From Endomychus coccineus (taxonomy: Eukaryota > Arthropoda > Insecta > Coleoptera > Endomychidae): a stretch of 64,000 bases of DNA. Below, piece by piece: positions 1-11,560 of this stretch. Within the stretch, counting starts at the first letter, position 1, and each line of letters opens with the position of its first letter. The position numbers and the translations under genes are program-made. The notes below the pieces were generated by a model. It was not told the origin of the DNA. It made no database searches and worked only from the letters and a program-made list of their open reading frames with translations. The stretch covers positions 16,731,631 to 16,795,630 of the forward strand of contig OY294070.1 of the NCBI GenBank assembly GCA_958510875.1, given 5' to 3'.

Positions 1-339
1 TCAGTCGGACACCACACTGTCTGTAACGAGTTGTGCAAGTGAACTTTTTTCTGATCTGAAATCAATTATATTTCTTTATTTCTTCTACTGAATAATTAGT
101 GCAGCAATGAATAACTACTGAAAGACTATGTCAAGGATATAGCCTCATCGCGATAGGTCCAGCTGGAGTTTTATTAGCTATACATGTTGCAAAAACTACC
201 CGTAGCAATTGCAATCATAACTATTCAGTTATGATTAGAAGCAGTAAGCAGGTACACTTCCCTTCAGCTCCAGAAGGCTGTGTCTTTACGTTAGGCATAA
301 CAGTGTAGTTGAGGGTGAAACCCAAGGGCTTCAAGACTT

Positions 340-1060
340 TGTCTCCCGATGCCAGGTTTCAATATCAAGTTTTCTCTCAGATAGATCAGTCCATGTGGTG
401 GTTGACGGAGTATCCTCCGAAACAATGACTATCAACGCTGGTGTTCCACAAGGATCTGTCTTGGCACAAAATTTGTTCGCCTGGAACCCAACAACAAGCT
501 GCTCTTCGACAGGGGTTCGATCTGTCTTTCCGTCCCATCCACAGATTTTGCCCTTAAGATCTCCTACCAGTTGATTGATACATAGAAACCATAGACAGTC
601 TAGAGTAAGGCATACCGCAAACGGTATAAGTATACGCTTGGAGAATAAAAACGCAAACCTATATTAGCAAATGCACAGACAGCAAAGCAGCTCTGGATTC
701 ACTGGGTAGCATGAAAATAACATCAAGCTTGTGTGGAAGTGCATTAACACGCTAAACAAACTTGGCGGAGATAAAAACAGACGAAAATAGCCTATCAGCA
801 AAATGGGGGGTCCTAGAACCCTTGATGGGCATCTCGAAGAGTATCATCAAAGAGACAATCCATTGCTGGATCAGATCACAACACTCGAAAGAGTGGCAAC
901 TAGTGAACGGTTGAAGTCTAAATCACTGATTGGACAGCATATTAGGGAACACTGGTTTCGGCAAGTGAGAAATGTGGCCAAACTAATACCAAACTGCTGA
1001 CTGATACTTTCTGCCCTCTTACGATTGCGAACCCTTTTCGGGCTTATGCATCTTACATTA
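340..1060 (+). pseudogene. Non-LTR retrotransposon ORF2 remnant (RT and RNase H pieces)
   Basis: This is a decayed second ORF of a LINE-type retrotransposon, which would encode the polyprotein that copies element RNA into the genome. At 350-475 one frame reads a reverse-transcriptase stretch containing FLSDRSVHVVVDG and, shortly after, PQGSVLA, the palm-domain motif before the catalytic F-x-DD block. The FADD block itself is not found here. At about 655-790 an RNase H-like stretch CTDSKAALDSLGSMKITSS follows, then a 65-codon open stretch (803-1000) in the position of the C-terminal tail. Frames change several times, so no protein can be made. Similar RT pieces occur at 33640-34060 and 57356-58620. 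The clade (jockey, R1 or I-like) cannot be fixed from these fragments. Confidence 0.7.
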
Positions 1061-1103
1061 AAGGTAGATACATCAATTGTTTAGTTCAAGAGAATTTGAA
1101 ATA

Positions 1104-1530
1104 AATCAATATATGAATATACTCATTTATCTCATGTTGGCTTTTGCCAGATGACAAAGGTCTTTCTAGTCTAAATGGATCAGTAACGTCACAAACTTAT
1201 AGTTTCAGATAGCTGTTTCGCTGTTTTGTCATCAGTGGAACGTTCAAGTTTTCAACGTTACTGAAGAAACATTGTCAAAAGACCAAAAGTATTTCTTACC
1301 ATCTATGAAATTAAACAATGTACCACATTGATTCATAGATTTCTGGAACTTTACAAATGTCAAGGGGAATGTGAGACTACTAGTATGCGCTAGATGGCGA
1401 CACTAAACCAAGTTAAGAAATTAGATATAAATGGATATATGAATATATCATTGATCTCAAGTTGGCTTTTACCAGATAATAATGTTAAGGTCTTTCTATA
1501 GTCCAGATCATTCAGTAATATGGCAAACTT
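1104..1530. repeat. Direct repeat pair flanking a hammerhead-like motif
   Basis: About 85-95 bases at 1104-1190 recur imperfectly at 1433-1530; both start with TATATGAATATA and share GTTGGCTTTT and AAGGTCTTTCTA. The space between them holds the hammerhead-like motif at 1200-1241. Direct repeats around a ribozyme resemble the pseudo-LTR layout of Penelope-like retroelements, but no reverse transcriptase of that family is visible nearby, so the assignment is an inference. Confidence 0.4.
1200..1241 (-). ncRNA. Hammerhead-ribozyme-like motif, decayed (copy 1)
   Basis: On the minus strand the order is GTTCCA, CTGATGA, a short spacer, GAAA, CAGCTA, TC, TGAAAC. CTGATGA and GAAA are the hammerhead core; the first and last six bases pair in five of six positions as stem I, and the bases after GAAA correspond to the near self-complementary stem III of the other copies. 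Stem II is largely lost, so this copy is probably inactive. Related copies are at 18159-18196, 56664-56712 and 60072-60118. Confidence 0.45.
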
Positions 1531-2684
1531 TCGACCACCACTGAGTATGTTCGGATTATTCAATTTTCTCCTTTATTTCGTCCAGTTTCATCTTCACATG
1601 TGAGAAGACAAATATCGAATGTGTATTCCATGGTATGGGCATATTATATTTACTCAGAGTTCACCAATTTAAACTTCAATCCGAATATAGCCGCGAGCAA
1701 CAGATAGATTTTTACGTTTTCTAAAGTATTAGAATGGCATTTAGCTTTTCAGGTATACCGTTTTAAAATAATAATTATTGTTATACGAGCTATAGTATAC
1801 GTATACGTTTCATTAGCACACATAATTCGTTAGAATTAAACAGTTATTTTCATTAACTGCATTATCGATGTCTGCTTGAACGACCTTTCCATGCAGTATT
1901 TCACAGATAAGAAGTCCGTTTTATGGGTATATACGTTCGATGTTTTCTCCAACTCTAATTACCACGATAAAATATCATCGCAATCAACTAGATTTTTCTT
2001 CTTCAGCATTAATCGACACTAAAACGATATGAAAGGCTCGTAAAATAGGTACAGGAAAGAGTCGTCTTGTGTGTTTCATGAAGGTTAAAATAGCTTAAAT
2101 ACAATAATAAAATACACTAGTGATTTTTAGGGTTCCTTTAAGAAATGCTGCTCCAACAGAAAAATAGATGAGAATTGGGCGACGTTGAAACTTTATTTCA
2201 ACTACTGCTGATAGTTTTTGTGGTTATAACTTTACAAATAATGATTACTTATATCATGGTCTGGAAACATATCGCAAATAGCTAAAACCTGATGATGTAC
2301 TTAGCACAATTCTGCAAAGCAAGTTGCTATATCATGAAGTTCACATTCACCTAATGATTATATCTCAGCTTCAAATGATCATTGAACCATTTGTATCCTT
2401 CAAATGATATGTAAGGAACTGAATATTGCTTCACAATTTTGTTTGCAAAAAATTATTTTATTGAAAATCACCTTGGAAATCAGGAGCTACTTGTTTTATA
2501 AAATTAGCAGGAAACTGAATATCCATTGTCTTTTTTCTTATTTTAAATTACATACAGTTATTTTTCCTTCGACTTTGGTAAACTTATTACCAATGTAATT
2601 TGTGAATTACATTTAAGATTACCAATAATTTGTATTATTTGATAAAATAAGTAAAGAACCCAATTTTGTTTGTAACAGTTTAAT
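1531..2684. other. No gene seen
   Basis: AT-rich, with no coding similarity that I recognise in any frame. The 64-codon open stretch at 2404-2598 has low-complexity composition and no support. Confidence 0.5.
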
Positions 2685-2688
2685 TATA

Positions 2689-4508
2689 CAGGGTATTCCA
2701 CGAGAGCCGTTCGTTAGAAGTTTCCGTAGTTAGAAAAAGTTAGAATTCTGAAATTTTGGGTTCCAGGGTTATCCAAGATTTTCTTTCTTTTCAAAATATT
2801 TTCAAGATCATACTACTTCCGGTTACACCGGAAGTCGCCATTAACTTCCTTATTTTAAATAGAACACCCGGTATATTATTTCATTTTTAGATTCTTGAGA
2901 AAATTTCATAGTGGATTCCATCAGGTTTCCCTATACCTATTTTCAATTTTTTCTTAGATATCTTGATTTTTTTGAGAATTTTAATAATGTTTTGAGCATT
3001 GAGCCCTCGAACCAATTTCGATTGGTGGAAAGCGCTTCTGGGGTAGACGGAAGCACAGGAATGATTCTTTCGAATGCCATATTGACAACTGATTTATCGC
3101 ATACAGGGTATCCAAAATTTAATGACCAATTACATCATTTTAAAAGTTGAAAAAGTTCGTTTTTTCAAATGGGACACCCTGTATTTTATTGGATGGTCGG
3201 ATGCAGAATTTGATTCTGCATCGATTTGCTATAACATTTTCTATACCTATTTCCAGTGGTTTTCTTGTTAATCCATATTTTTATCAAAAGGTGATCAAAC
3301 TCCAAAAGTTCTACCAAAATTTAAATGCGGCAAGATATCTGGAGATACTGAGAGGGTACCTCCACATGATAGAGCAAACAGTTGGTATCAGCTTGATGGT
3401 GCTCCAGCACCAACACTATAGCTGTACACCGGCAATTGTCACTGATGTTCGAGGATCGGTGGATTGGCCCGCGAGGACCTTGGAACTGGCCACCCAGATC
3501 ACTCGATTTGACCCCCTTGGATTTTTACCTCTGGGGTCGCATAAAAGAACTAGTGTAGTCTAGGCCGGTACAAACTAGAGAGGAATTGTTGAACCGTGTT
3601 CACCATGCGCTTACTAATATAAGTCCAGACGAACTTCGGAGGTCTGTTTCGCGAGGAGTATATGACAGTTATTCAGTGTTTGAACCAAAATGGAGGTCAT
3701 ATAGAACAAGTATTGTAATTTTACATTCTCTTATTATTTTATGTCATTATGTTCCAATTTTCTGTTTTTATTTTATATTTCGTTCTAAATGTTCTGTACT
3801 AATGTCATGTTCTGATTAAAGTAAATTTTTTACCGTTTCATTGATGTTTATTTGGCTTCGAAAGGCAAGCGATGTTTCGGTTTCTGCCAAAAAACCACAT
3901 TAAAATAGAAAATATGAATTTACAAGAAAACCACTGGAAATAGGTATAGGGAATGTTATAGCAAATCGATGCAGAATCAAATTCTGCATCCGACCATTCA
4001 ATAAAATACAGGATGTCCCATTTGAAAAAACGAACTTTTTCAACTTTTAAAATGTTGTAATTGGTCATTAAATTTTGGATACCCTGTATGCGATAAATCA
4101 GTTGTCAATATGGCATTCGAAAGAATCATTCCTGTGATTCCGTCTACCCCAGAAGCGCTTTCCACCAATCGAAATTGATTGAAGGGCGCAATGCTCAAAA
4201 CAGCGCTATAACTGTTAAAATTTTCAAACAAATCAAGATATCTAAGAAAAAATTGAAAATAGGTATAGGGAAACCTGATGGAATCCACTATGAAATTTTC
4301 TCAGGAATCTAAAAATGAAATAATATACCGGGTGTTCCATTTAAAATAAGGAAGTTAATGGCGACTTCCGGTGTAACCGGAAGTAGTATGCTCTTGAAAA
4401 TATTTCGAAAATCAAAATCTTGGATAACCCTGGAACCCAGAATTTCAGAATTCAAATTTTTTTCTAACCACGAAAACTTCTAACGAACGGCTCTCGTGGA
4501 ATACCCTG
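2689..4508. mobile_element. Tc1/mariner-like element with about 580-bp terminal inverted repeats
   Basis: The ends read CAGGGTATTCCACGAGAGCC and its complement, each next to a TA dinucleotide (2687-2688 and 4509-4510), the target duplication of the IS630-Tc1-mariner superfamily. The inverted repeats run from 2689 to about 3270 and from about 3930 to 4508 and are closely similar. The centre retains only the 3' part of a plus-strand transposase, so the copy is internally deleted and non-autonomous. The open stretches at 2911-3150 and 4040-4288 are mirror images inside the two arms and are not genes. Confidence 0.85.
3300..3720 (+). pseudogene. Tc1/mariner-like transposase, C-terminal remnant
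   Basis: Between the two long inverted repeats, shifting frames give the end of a DDE/D transposase. Recognisable pieces are the run before the second catalytic Asp (YLEILRGYLHMIEQ, then a QLDGAPA-like piece in another frame), then DWPARTLELATQITRFDP, equivalent to the block around the third catalytic residue, and LLNRVHHALTNISPDELRRS followed by a FEPKWRS-like tail. The N-terminal DNA-binding half and the first catalytic Asp are missing. At least two frame changes separate the pieces. It can only have been moved by a transposase supplied elsewhere. Confidence 0.75.
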
Positions 4509-4739
4509 TATAATAATGTCACAAAGGTGCAATATCATGTTGATTGTTCAGCAAGTAGAGAAACATAAAACTCCAAAATCAGCAAGACAGTTTGCATGTT
4601 TCACAAGCCAGCATAATATTTAAGGGTTTAAGCAGTGGAAGTAAAGAATCATTATTATGGTAGTTAAACATCTCTAGAGCTCCATATATGTGATACCACC
4701 AAAAGAATGGTATTGTTTTACTGTAGGAAAAACTTAGTT

Positions 4740-5215
4740 ATAATCCAAGAATGCGTCGGCCTTTCCTTGTCCAATAAGATCGAAGCGATAAGCTCCTCTT
4801 ATGGCTTCTGCCTGAACGGCGAGGTGCAGTAGCTCCAACTCCAACAACCTCTCCATTCAGCCGTTGGGGTGGTCGATATTGCACCTGTTATTCTTAAGCA
4901 GGGAATGCTGGGATCCTTTTGGTTTTGGCCACCACACGCTTGCGGCGTATGCTACGATGGGTCTCACTATGGTGGTGTACACCCATCCGTGGTGTGAGTC
5001 TCCAGGTTCCTCCGAGTGTACGACAACAGGTCCACAGAGCCCGTATCGCCTTACTAGTGGTTTTCTTCAGATGCTTCCCAAAGGTCAGCCTTTTATCTAG
5101 ACTCACCCCATGGTTGCATTCTTTCTTCCAGCGATGTTTGGGCACAGCGCGTTATTGCCAGCATCTCCGCTTGGAAAATGGTGGCCTGTTTGCCCAGAGG
5201 TAATGAATTACTTTA
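4740..5215 (-). pseudogene. Non-LTR retrotransposon fragment (post-RT region)
   Basis: On the minus strand, frames spliced by small indels read the stretch that follows the reverse-transcriptase palm in LINE elements: LDKRLTFGKHLKKTTSKA, then TWRLTPRM and a VWWPK-like piece, then MERLLELELLHLAVQAEAI. This is the thumb/connection region preceding RNase H. Both ends are abrupt. The piece is distinct from the family at 57356-58620 and may be related to the one at 50216-51115. No active site is present. Confidence 0.6.
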
Positions 5216-5415
5216 AGTTCACCATGAAATTGGTTGAGTAATTAAAAGTATTTAACTGTTACAGTTTTTGAAGGAACACTTATCAAATAAAAGTTAATTA
5301 TATTCTAAAAGAATGACAATCTTCAGCATGACTGTTTAAAATCAATATTACGTCAATAATACGTCTGATGATGAATTCGTAATCCCCCTCTTGTCTTCCT
5401 CGCACTTCTATATAC

Positions 5416-7092
5416 TGTTATGATTTCATTTCCTAAACAATAAAAATGATGAAAATTAGAACTTACCGAACATTGAAAATCAGAAAAGATTAATAAAAAG
5501 ATATTATATGGAATTAAAAACAATATTAAAGGTTAAATAATAGTTAGTATAATATCATAAACAATGTAAAACATAATAAACAACAATGTAATTAGAATAG
5601 AAGTGTAAAACAAGAACTTCAGTAAAAGTGAATAAACGTACAGTGTTACGAAGGCAGAAATCATAATTAAAATGATTACAAAAACTATCATGAGATAGCA
5701 CAAACTATTGAAAAATGTTATAGATATAAGTAAGGATTAGTAAATTTGAGTTATATAATGTTAAAGAAATGTTATTGATATATTATATTATGTATTAGTT
5801 TTTAAGAATGAAAACTGTCAAATTTATAATAATTATTGGAATAATCATATTAATGATAACCTAATCATAGGTTATCTTATACCAAAGTGTGTGGAAAAAT
5901 GTAGGCAATATGAATTTAAAAAGAAGGAATCATCATCATTTAAAATAAGTTGAAAATCTCCAATAATTCAAAATTTATAGAATACTAAATTCTGATTGGT
6001 CGAGGCGATTTTTTAAACGTCAGACTAGTAACAATGTAATACTTCTGTCAGTTTGCAACAGTCATCAAAGCATTCTTGATAGGTAAACTAAGCACCTCAT
6101 TGGTTATTTTTGAAAATACTTGGCGTCCTTTTTGAAGGCCTATAAAAGGCATCTGAAGACAAGCCAAGTTAGTTAGCCATCAACATCTGAAGTGTCAAGG
6201 TACTCAAGCAACTCTTAACGTTTCCATAACCTTAGTTTATTGGATAAACATCGGAGAACCCAAGTGTTCCAGTAGCTTCGTAAGGTTGAAAGTAACCGAA
6301 GCAAATAAATAATTTCTACAAGTCAAGTAGTGTTCCAAGTCTCCGAACAAAGTTTAAAGGTTACAATAACCTACAATTCATGAGTAACATCGAACGATAG
6401 CCAGCCTTCGATAAAGTTCCAAACATCATTAAAGAGTTTTGTATCTTTAATAAAAAGAATAAAACTAAGTTAACAATTTTCAACAGTTCCTGATTTCAAA
6501 AGAAGTAACCAAAATAGTTTACCTGTATTTATTGTGTATAGCAAAGAAATTGTGTACGGTTAAAGTGAATTTTCAAATTAATAAGAAGATCAAGCCAATT
6601 GAACATTGCCTACATTTTAAAACATATTCTTGGATATAAACTAAACGTAAGTTTATTTATTATTTCTCCATTGTATTATTATCTGTCTGTAAATCTGAAA
6701 GAAAGATTGTAGATTATAACTTTATAAACAAAGATAAATAGTAAATAATTTTGAGGTTAGGTCATAGATCTATTTGAACATAACATTATTAAAAATTGAT
6801 ACCAGAGATAAATTAGAGTCATAGAAATTTAAATATTAAAAGTTTTAACATTCAAAGAACATTGTGTTTAATTCCATAGATATAAAATAAAAAGGTAAAC
6901 GTTCATTATTCAAATCAAACAAACATTAATAAGATTCAAAATACAATAAGAAAGCTAGCCGGTAGAATTAATAATAATTCATAATTAAATAATTAACTCA
7001 TAAGAGTTTAGTTAATAATACCTTCTTCATCTCCCACGCATTGAGGAATCTCCCCGAACCAACAATGGGAATTCCCCGGACCGTCCCTAACA
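5416..7092 (+). repeat. LTR-like repeat, about 1.7 kb
   Basis: The block begins TGTTATGATTTCATTT and ends near CCCTAACA, so it has the TG...CA ends of an LTR. A diverged copy lies inverted at about 61700-63405, and both carry a GGCCTATAAAAG promoter-like core at the same relative place. No internal retrotransposon genes adjoin either copy, so they look like solo LTRs. I could not find a matching target duplication, which leaves the exact 3' end uncertain. Long runs of A/T and no open reading frame fill the rest. Confidence 0.5.
6138..6150 (+). promoter_or_regulatory. TATA-box core of the LTR-like repeat
   Basis: GGCCTATAAAAGG sits inside the LTR-like repeat, and the same core is present in its inverted relative (62674-62688, minus strand). 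Keeping this core while the surroundings diverged suggests the element's own pol II start lies about 30 bases downstream. Confidence 0.5.
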
Positions 7093-8039
7093 GTGCCGTT
7101 CTCTAACATAACCAAATTCAACTTAACCAACATTAACGAGTGAGAGAAGTCACGTGATCAATTGATCACAGCTTTTTTCTAAATTGGCTGGGTTCATTTC
7201 GACAATTTTACAATAATAATTCTACTGTAAATGGCGTCGCAAGTTAACCAAAATAAATAATATTCCTTTACGGCCGTGAGGTTTGTTGCCGAGTTTGGAT
7301 ATTTTTCGCAGTTCAACGAATAGAAACTGCCTTGATCGGATTAGGCACCTACTAACTTAAATCGGTCACGTTGTAGTGATCGCCCTGACCAATTCCTAGT
7401 CGGCCCAACGAGCTGAGAATGTTAATTAGAGTTTATGTCATCCGTTATTTCAGTACGCGAAAATAAACAAATTTCAACAGCATGTCAGCGTATCGTTTAA
7501 ATGATGCATCGAGGAAATTAGCATTTATCTTAATTACCGAATCAACTCGGTCAATAAATAAATGAAATGAGCAAAAATGTCCAGCCACATCTGCGCTCGC
7601 AGCTGTACACATACACACAGTCCCATCTTCCTTAGCGTCTCCTATAATTGTGGATTTTTCTCGTTCCAGACAGGACGTTCTTTGTTGGACGATGCGTTGA
7701 TTAGTAACTAATTATAAAATGTAATCATCACCGAATGAACATACCTCGACGAAAGGGGAAATTGTCAATTTTCTCTGCAGTACCAATTACGAGTTATGTA
7801 ATGTATTACACGATGATTAACACGCTACTTTTTTTCATTGTTTCCTCTCGTAAACAAGAAAACGAGCTGACACAGGTAAATTTATAATTACAGTAATTCA
7901 AATTGAAACTGCACCATTCTGATCCTGGTTTCAGAACGGATATTGAAGATCCATTAGAATCGAGAACTAATCAATCAAGTAATATGTTGTTTTGCTTCTA
8001 CTTTATTTATTCTCATCTTCATATTAGGTAGAAGTAACT
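7093..8039. other. No gene seen; probably unique sequence
   Basis: No open frame of note. The stretch 7140-7700 is less AT-rich than its surroundings and has no repeat partner elsewhere in the window, so it may be non-repetitive host intergenic DNA. Confidence 0.4.
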
Positions 8040-8091
8040 TATTCTTCTTAACGGGTTATATATAAATTCTCGGGAAATAGGTCACACTAAT
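8040..8091 (-). repeat. Inverted copy of a Penelope-associated tail
   Basis: Reverse-complemented, this reads TAGTGTGACCTATTTCCC and onward, matching 12363-12400 downstream of the hammerhead-like motif there. It therefore marks the opposite flank of the 8.0-12.4 kb Penelope-like composite. Confidence 0.45.
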
Positions 8092-8610
8092 AGTCCAGGC
8101 TGTGAACCGGAATTTTAGCTATAATAAAGAAAACACGTAAGTTCGAATCAAAACATTTTTTTTTTGCGTTAGCTTGAAGAGGTTCTCAGGATCATTCATA
8201 CACCTTAAAACCTCTTGGAAACCCCAACCCCACCCATTGGGGACGAAAATGGTCTGAAATCTCCAAATCTTGAATAGTATTTTCTACAAAAAAAAGGTAC
8301 TTTTGCATTTCGAGTGCACCTAGGTTTTTTTTTGGGTTACTGAACACGAATCCGTAGTCAGATTTACTTGCAATCCATCGTTGGGGTGGTCAAATCGACA
8401 AAATTGGCCAATTTCGCACCCCTAATATGTTATTTTGCAATTTACGTGTTTCTGGCATTTCGAACGCACCAATGGGGTTTTTTTGGGTCGCTGAATAAGA
8501 TTCCGAAGTCAGACTTACTCCGAAGTAATTTTAAAATGCAAAAATAATAAAAATTTAGAAGCGTGTCAAATTAGCCATTTTTGTAAATTTCCCACCCCTA
8601 CGATGATATT
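8092..8610 (+). repeat. Half-unit of a foldback repeat
   Basis: Starts TAGTCCAGGCTGTGAACCGG and shares its full sequence order with the plus arm at 10076-10540 and, inverted, with 10540-11062. This copy has only one arm. It carries no open reading frame and looks like a non-autonomous DNA repeat. Confidence 0.6.
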
Positions 8611-8659
8611 CGAGTAAATATGAATACAGGTAATTTATTAACATTACCTCAGAGAAAAT

Positions 8660-9665
8660 TTAGAAATGTTTAAATAATAATAAATGTTGCACATAAACCT
8701 ACTAACTGTGTTGGTAAATATCTAAATATTAAATAATATCTAAAACCTTTAATACCTAAAGATAAACAAACCCACACAGTATACAAATTAAATTGTTTAG
8801 ATTGCGATGGAACTTAAACAGGAATCTCTAAACAACATTTGCAGAAAAGAATGTATGGTCATAAGTATAGTACTAGAAACAAAAACGGTTTTCAATATTC
8901 AGCGATCAGCTGATTACAATGGTAATAGAAAATTTAGAAAAATAAAGGGAAAAATTCCGAAGAAGTTGTTTCCATTTTACAATTCTATTTCCACTATACG
9001 CAATGTAAGGCAAGTATTGTAATCGGCATAAAAAAGTTTATCCATTTGAGCCATTCTGAATCCATCTAAACTATTTTTGAGATGTATGTGCATGTCGTCC
9101 ACCTTTTCATAAAGTGACGTATATCCAATAATGTCGTTTTACAGGAGCATATTGAGCCTTTAAAAGTAGCTCTAACATAACAGGTTTTAAATTTCTTATT
9201 TTTTTTGTATTCACCAAAATATGAAGCAAGGTTAACACTTGCCTTCTGTCCAAAAATGTATGGTAAACTCTAAATTGTAACGCCTTGGGCACAAAATTAT
9301 ATAATTTTTTTGTCTTATAACAGGAGTTTTTCCTTCACAAAGGGATAAAAGAGAGTTATAATTTTTAGAGGGAATTTTCAGATAATTCAAATTTGAAGAC
9401 TTAAGTTACACCGCCCTTTCTAAACATTGTTTTGATTATAAAGATCAATTCGATTATAAAAATGTTAATATTTTAACTAAAGAAACCAATTATTATAAAA
9501 GATCTATCCTGGAGATGATTCACATAAAACGTGACTCTAAGTCTGTAAATCATAGATCTGATGCTCAATCATTGAGTCAGATTTATTCTAATTTAATTAA
9601 TTAAAACCCTTGCAAGTTCCTACATGCGTCTTTGTAATATTAAAAGTATATTTTAGGTAGAATGC
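8660..9665 (+). pseudogene. Penelope-like element tail with GIY-YIG endonuclease, interrupted
   Basis: This is the 3' end of a Penelope-like retroelement. One frame reads YKLNCLDCDGT and then LQKRMYGHKYSTRNKN, the cysteine pair plus R...GHKY block of the C-terminal GIY-YIG nuclease. After about 520 bases of foreign sequence (roughly 8887-9408) it resumes as ALSKHCFDYKDQFDYKNVN and TKETNYYKRSILEMIHIKR, the H...F...E...KR...E tail typical of this nuclease. A second, uninterrupted copy at 11112-11560 shows what is inserted. The reverse transcriptase half is absent. The nature of the 520-base insert is unknown; the minus-strand open stretch at 9107-9292 inside it is not recognised. Confidence 0.65.
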
Positions 9666-9989
9666 TGAAAGAGCAATATTTCTAATAACGTCTGACAATT
9701 TTTTTCTATTACCTCATAAGTTGTTTAACATCTGGATCGAAAGCAGATACTTGAGGGTTAAATTTTTTGATTTCAGTCGTATTCAAACATTGCTTAAAAT
9801 GACTTCGAATTTTATAATAAAATTGCTAGGCAGTGAATTCTTGATACATATTCATATACTTTCTTAAAACATTAATGTGTTTCCATTTAGATTAATTGTG
9901 TTTCGGTTCGTTTCGGCGACGTGGGCATTTTTAATTGAAATTAATGCGATGAGGATGCTTTGTGATGGATACAATTAGTTTTAAGAAAT
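9666..9989. other. 3' untranslated part of a Penelope-like copy
   Basis: The sequence runs in parallel with 11560-11790, sharing ATTCAAACATTGCTT and GTTCGTTTCGGCGACGTGG, and leads into the hammerhead-like motif. No coding content. Confidence 0.45.
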
Positions 9990-10070
9990 CCCGTTTTAGA
10001 CATTGATACCTCTTCTGATTATGGTCGTGAGACCGAAACGTACGTGAACACGAAAATAATAAGCATATGT
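9990..10070 (+). ncRNA. Hammerhead-like motif with CGTACG stem, altered copy
   Basis: Contains CTGATTA, a GGTC/GACC hairpin with GTGA loop, GAAA, the self-complementary CGTACG, then TG. Compared with the hammerhead core, G8 is replaced (CTGATTA rather than CTGATGA), an extra T sits before the hairpin, and the cleavage dinucleotide is TG rather than TH. It is probably inactive. Its better-preserved partner is at 12295-12350. Confidence 0.35.
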
Positions 10071-10075
10071 GTTAT

Positions 10076-11062
10076 AGTCCAGGCTATGAACCGGAAAATA
10101 AAAAAAAAACATGTAAGTTCGAACCAAAAATTTTTTTTTGCATTAGCTTCAGAAGGATCTCAGGATCATTCATACACCTTAAAACCTCTTGGGAACCGCA
10201 ACCCCACCCATTTGGGCTGAAATGGCTCGAAATCTCCGAGTCTTGAATTGTATTTTCTACAAAAAAAGGTATTTTGGCATTTCGAGTGCACCTAGATGGT
10301 TTTTTGGGTCGCTGAACACGAATCCGTAGCCAGATTTACTTGCGATCCATCGTAGGGGTGGTCAAATCGTTAAAATTGGTCAATTTCGCACCCCTATATG
10401 TTATTTTGCAATTTACGTGTTTTAGGCAGTTCGAATACACCAAGGGGGTTATTTGGGTAGCTGAATACGATTTCGAAACCAGCTTTACTCGAATACCATC
10501 GTAGGGGTGAGAAATTTACAAAAATGGCTAATTTGACACGCTTCGAAATTTTTATTATTTTTGCATTTTAAAATTACTTCGGAGTAAATCTGGCTTCGGA
10601 ATCGTATTCAGCGACCCAAAAAACCCCCTTGGTGCATTCGGAATGCCAAAAACACGTAAATTGCAAAATAACATATAGGGGTGCGAAATTGGCCAATTTT
10701 GTCGATTTGGCAACCCCTACGATAGATTGCAAAATAACATATAGGGGTGCGAAATTGGCCAATTTTGTCGATTTGGCAACCCCTACGATAGATTGCAAGT
10801 AAATCTGGCTACGGATTCGTGTTCAGCGACCCAAAAAACCTCTTAGGTGCACTCGAAATGCCAAAATACCTTTTTTTGTAGCAAATACAATTCAAGACTT
10901 GGAGATTTCGGGCCATTTTCGTCCCCAATGGGTGGGGTTGGGGTTCCCAAGAGGTTTTAAGGTGTATGAATGATCCTGAGAACCTCCTGAAGCAAATGAA
11001 AAAAAATTTTTTTGATTCGAACTTACATGTTTTTTTTTTCGGCTCACAGCCTGGACTAATAT
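10076..11062. repeat. Foldback (palindromic) element with two ~490-bp arms
   Basis: The outer ends are TAGTCCAGGCT and AGCCTGGACTA, and the two arms are near mirror images meeting around 10540. The right arm contains an exact 66-bp tandem duplication (10661-10726 and 10727-10792), which makes it longer. The minus-strand open stretches at 10574-11180 arise from this palindrome and are not genes. A one-armed copy is at 8092-8610. No transposase is encoded, so it is non-autonomous; the superfamily is unclear because the target duplication is not obvious. Confidence 0.7.
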
Positions 11063-11111
11063 GAACGGTAATACAGATAATTTCATAACATTCCGGAGAC
11101 CTCAGAGAAAA

Positions 11112-11560
11112 TACTAACTGTGTTGCTAAATATTTTTCAAATCTAAAATCTTCAATACCTAAAGATAAACAAACATACACAGTATATAAATTAAATTGCG
11201 ATGGGACTCATACAGAAATCTCTAAACAATATTTACAAAAAAGGATGTATGGTCATAAGTATAGTGCTAGGAACAAAAACCGGAAATTGCACCGCCCTTT
11301 CTAAACATTGTTTTGATTATAGCCATCAATTCGATTACAAAATATTTTAACTAAAGAAACCAATTATTATAAAAGATCTATCCCGGAGATAATTCACATA
11401 AAACATGACTCCAAGTCTGTAGATCATAGAATAAATGTTCCATCATTAAGTCAGATTTATACTAATATATTTAATTACAACCCTTGCAAATTCCTACATG
11501 CGTCTTCATAATGTTAAAAGTATATTTTAGGTAGAATGCTAAAATAGAAATAAATCTTTT
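11112..11560 (+). pseudogene. Penelope-like element tail with GIY-YIG endonuclease, copy 2
   Basis: Reads KDKQTYTVYKLNCDGTH and LQKRMYGHKYSARNKN in one frame, then, after a one-step frame change at about 11282, ALSKHCFDYSHQFDYKN and TKETNYYKRS. This is the GIY-YIG nuclease domain that Penelope-like elements carry after their reverse transcriptase, where it nicks target DNA for insertion. The first residues of the motif are altered (YIG-type sequence appears as HTE), so it is probably catalytically dead. It is a close relative of the interrupted copy at 8660-9665; the foldback element at 10076-11062 lies between them. Confidence 0.65.

Noticed and set aside
2911..3150. Open frame starting MDSIRFPYTYFQFFLRYLDF, with a mirror copy at 4040-4288
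   Set aside because: Both lie in the two arms of the same transposon TIR; no codon-level support.
4894..5203. Two plus-strand open frames opposite the LINE fragment
   Set aside because: Antisense shadows of the minus-strand RT-derived sequence.
10574..11180. Overlapping minus-strand open frames with an internal repeat
   Set aside because: They follow the foldback palindrome and its 66-bp duplication; the peptide repeat is a by-product of the DNA repeat.
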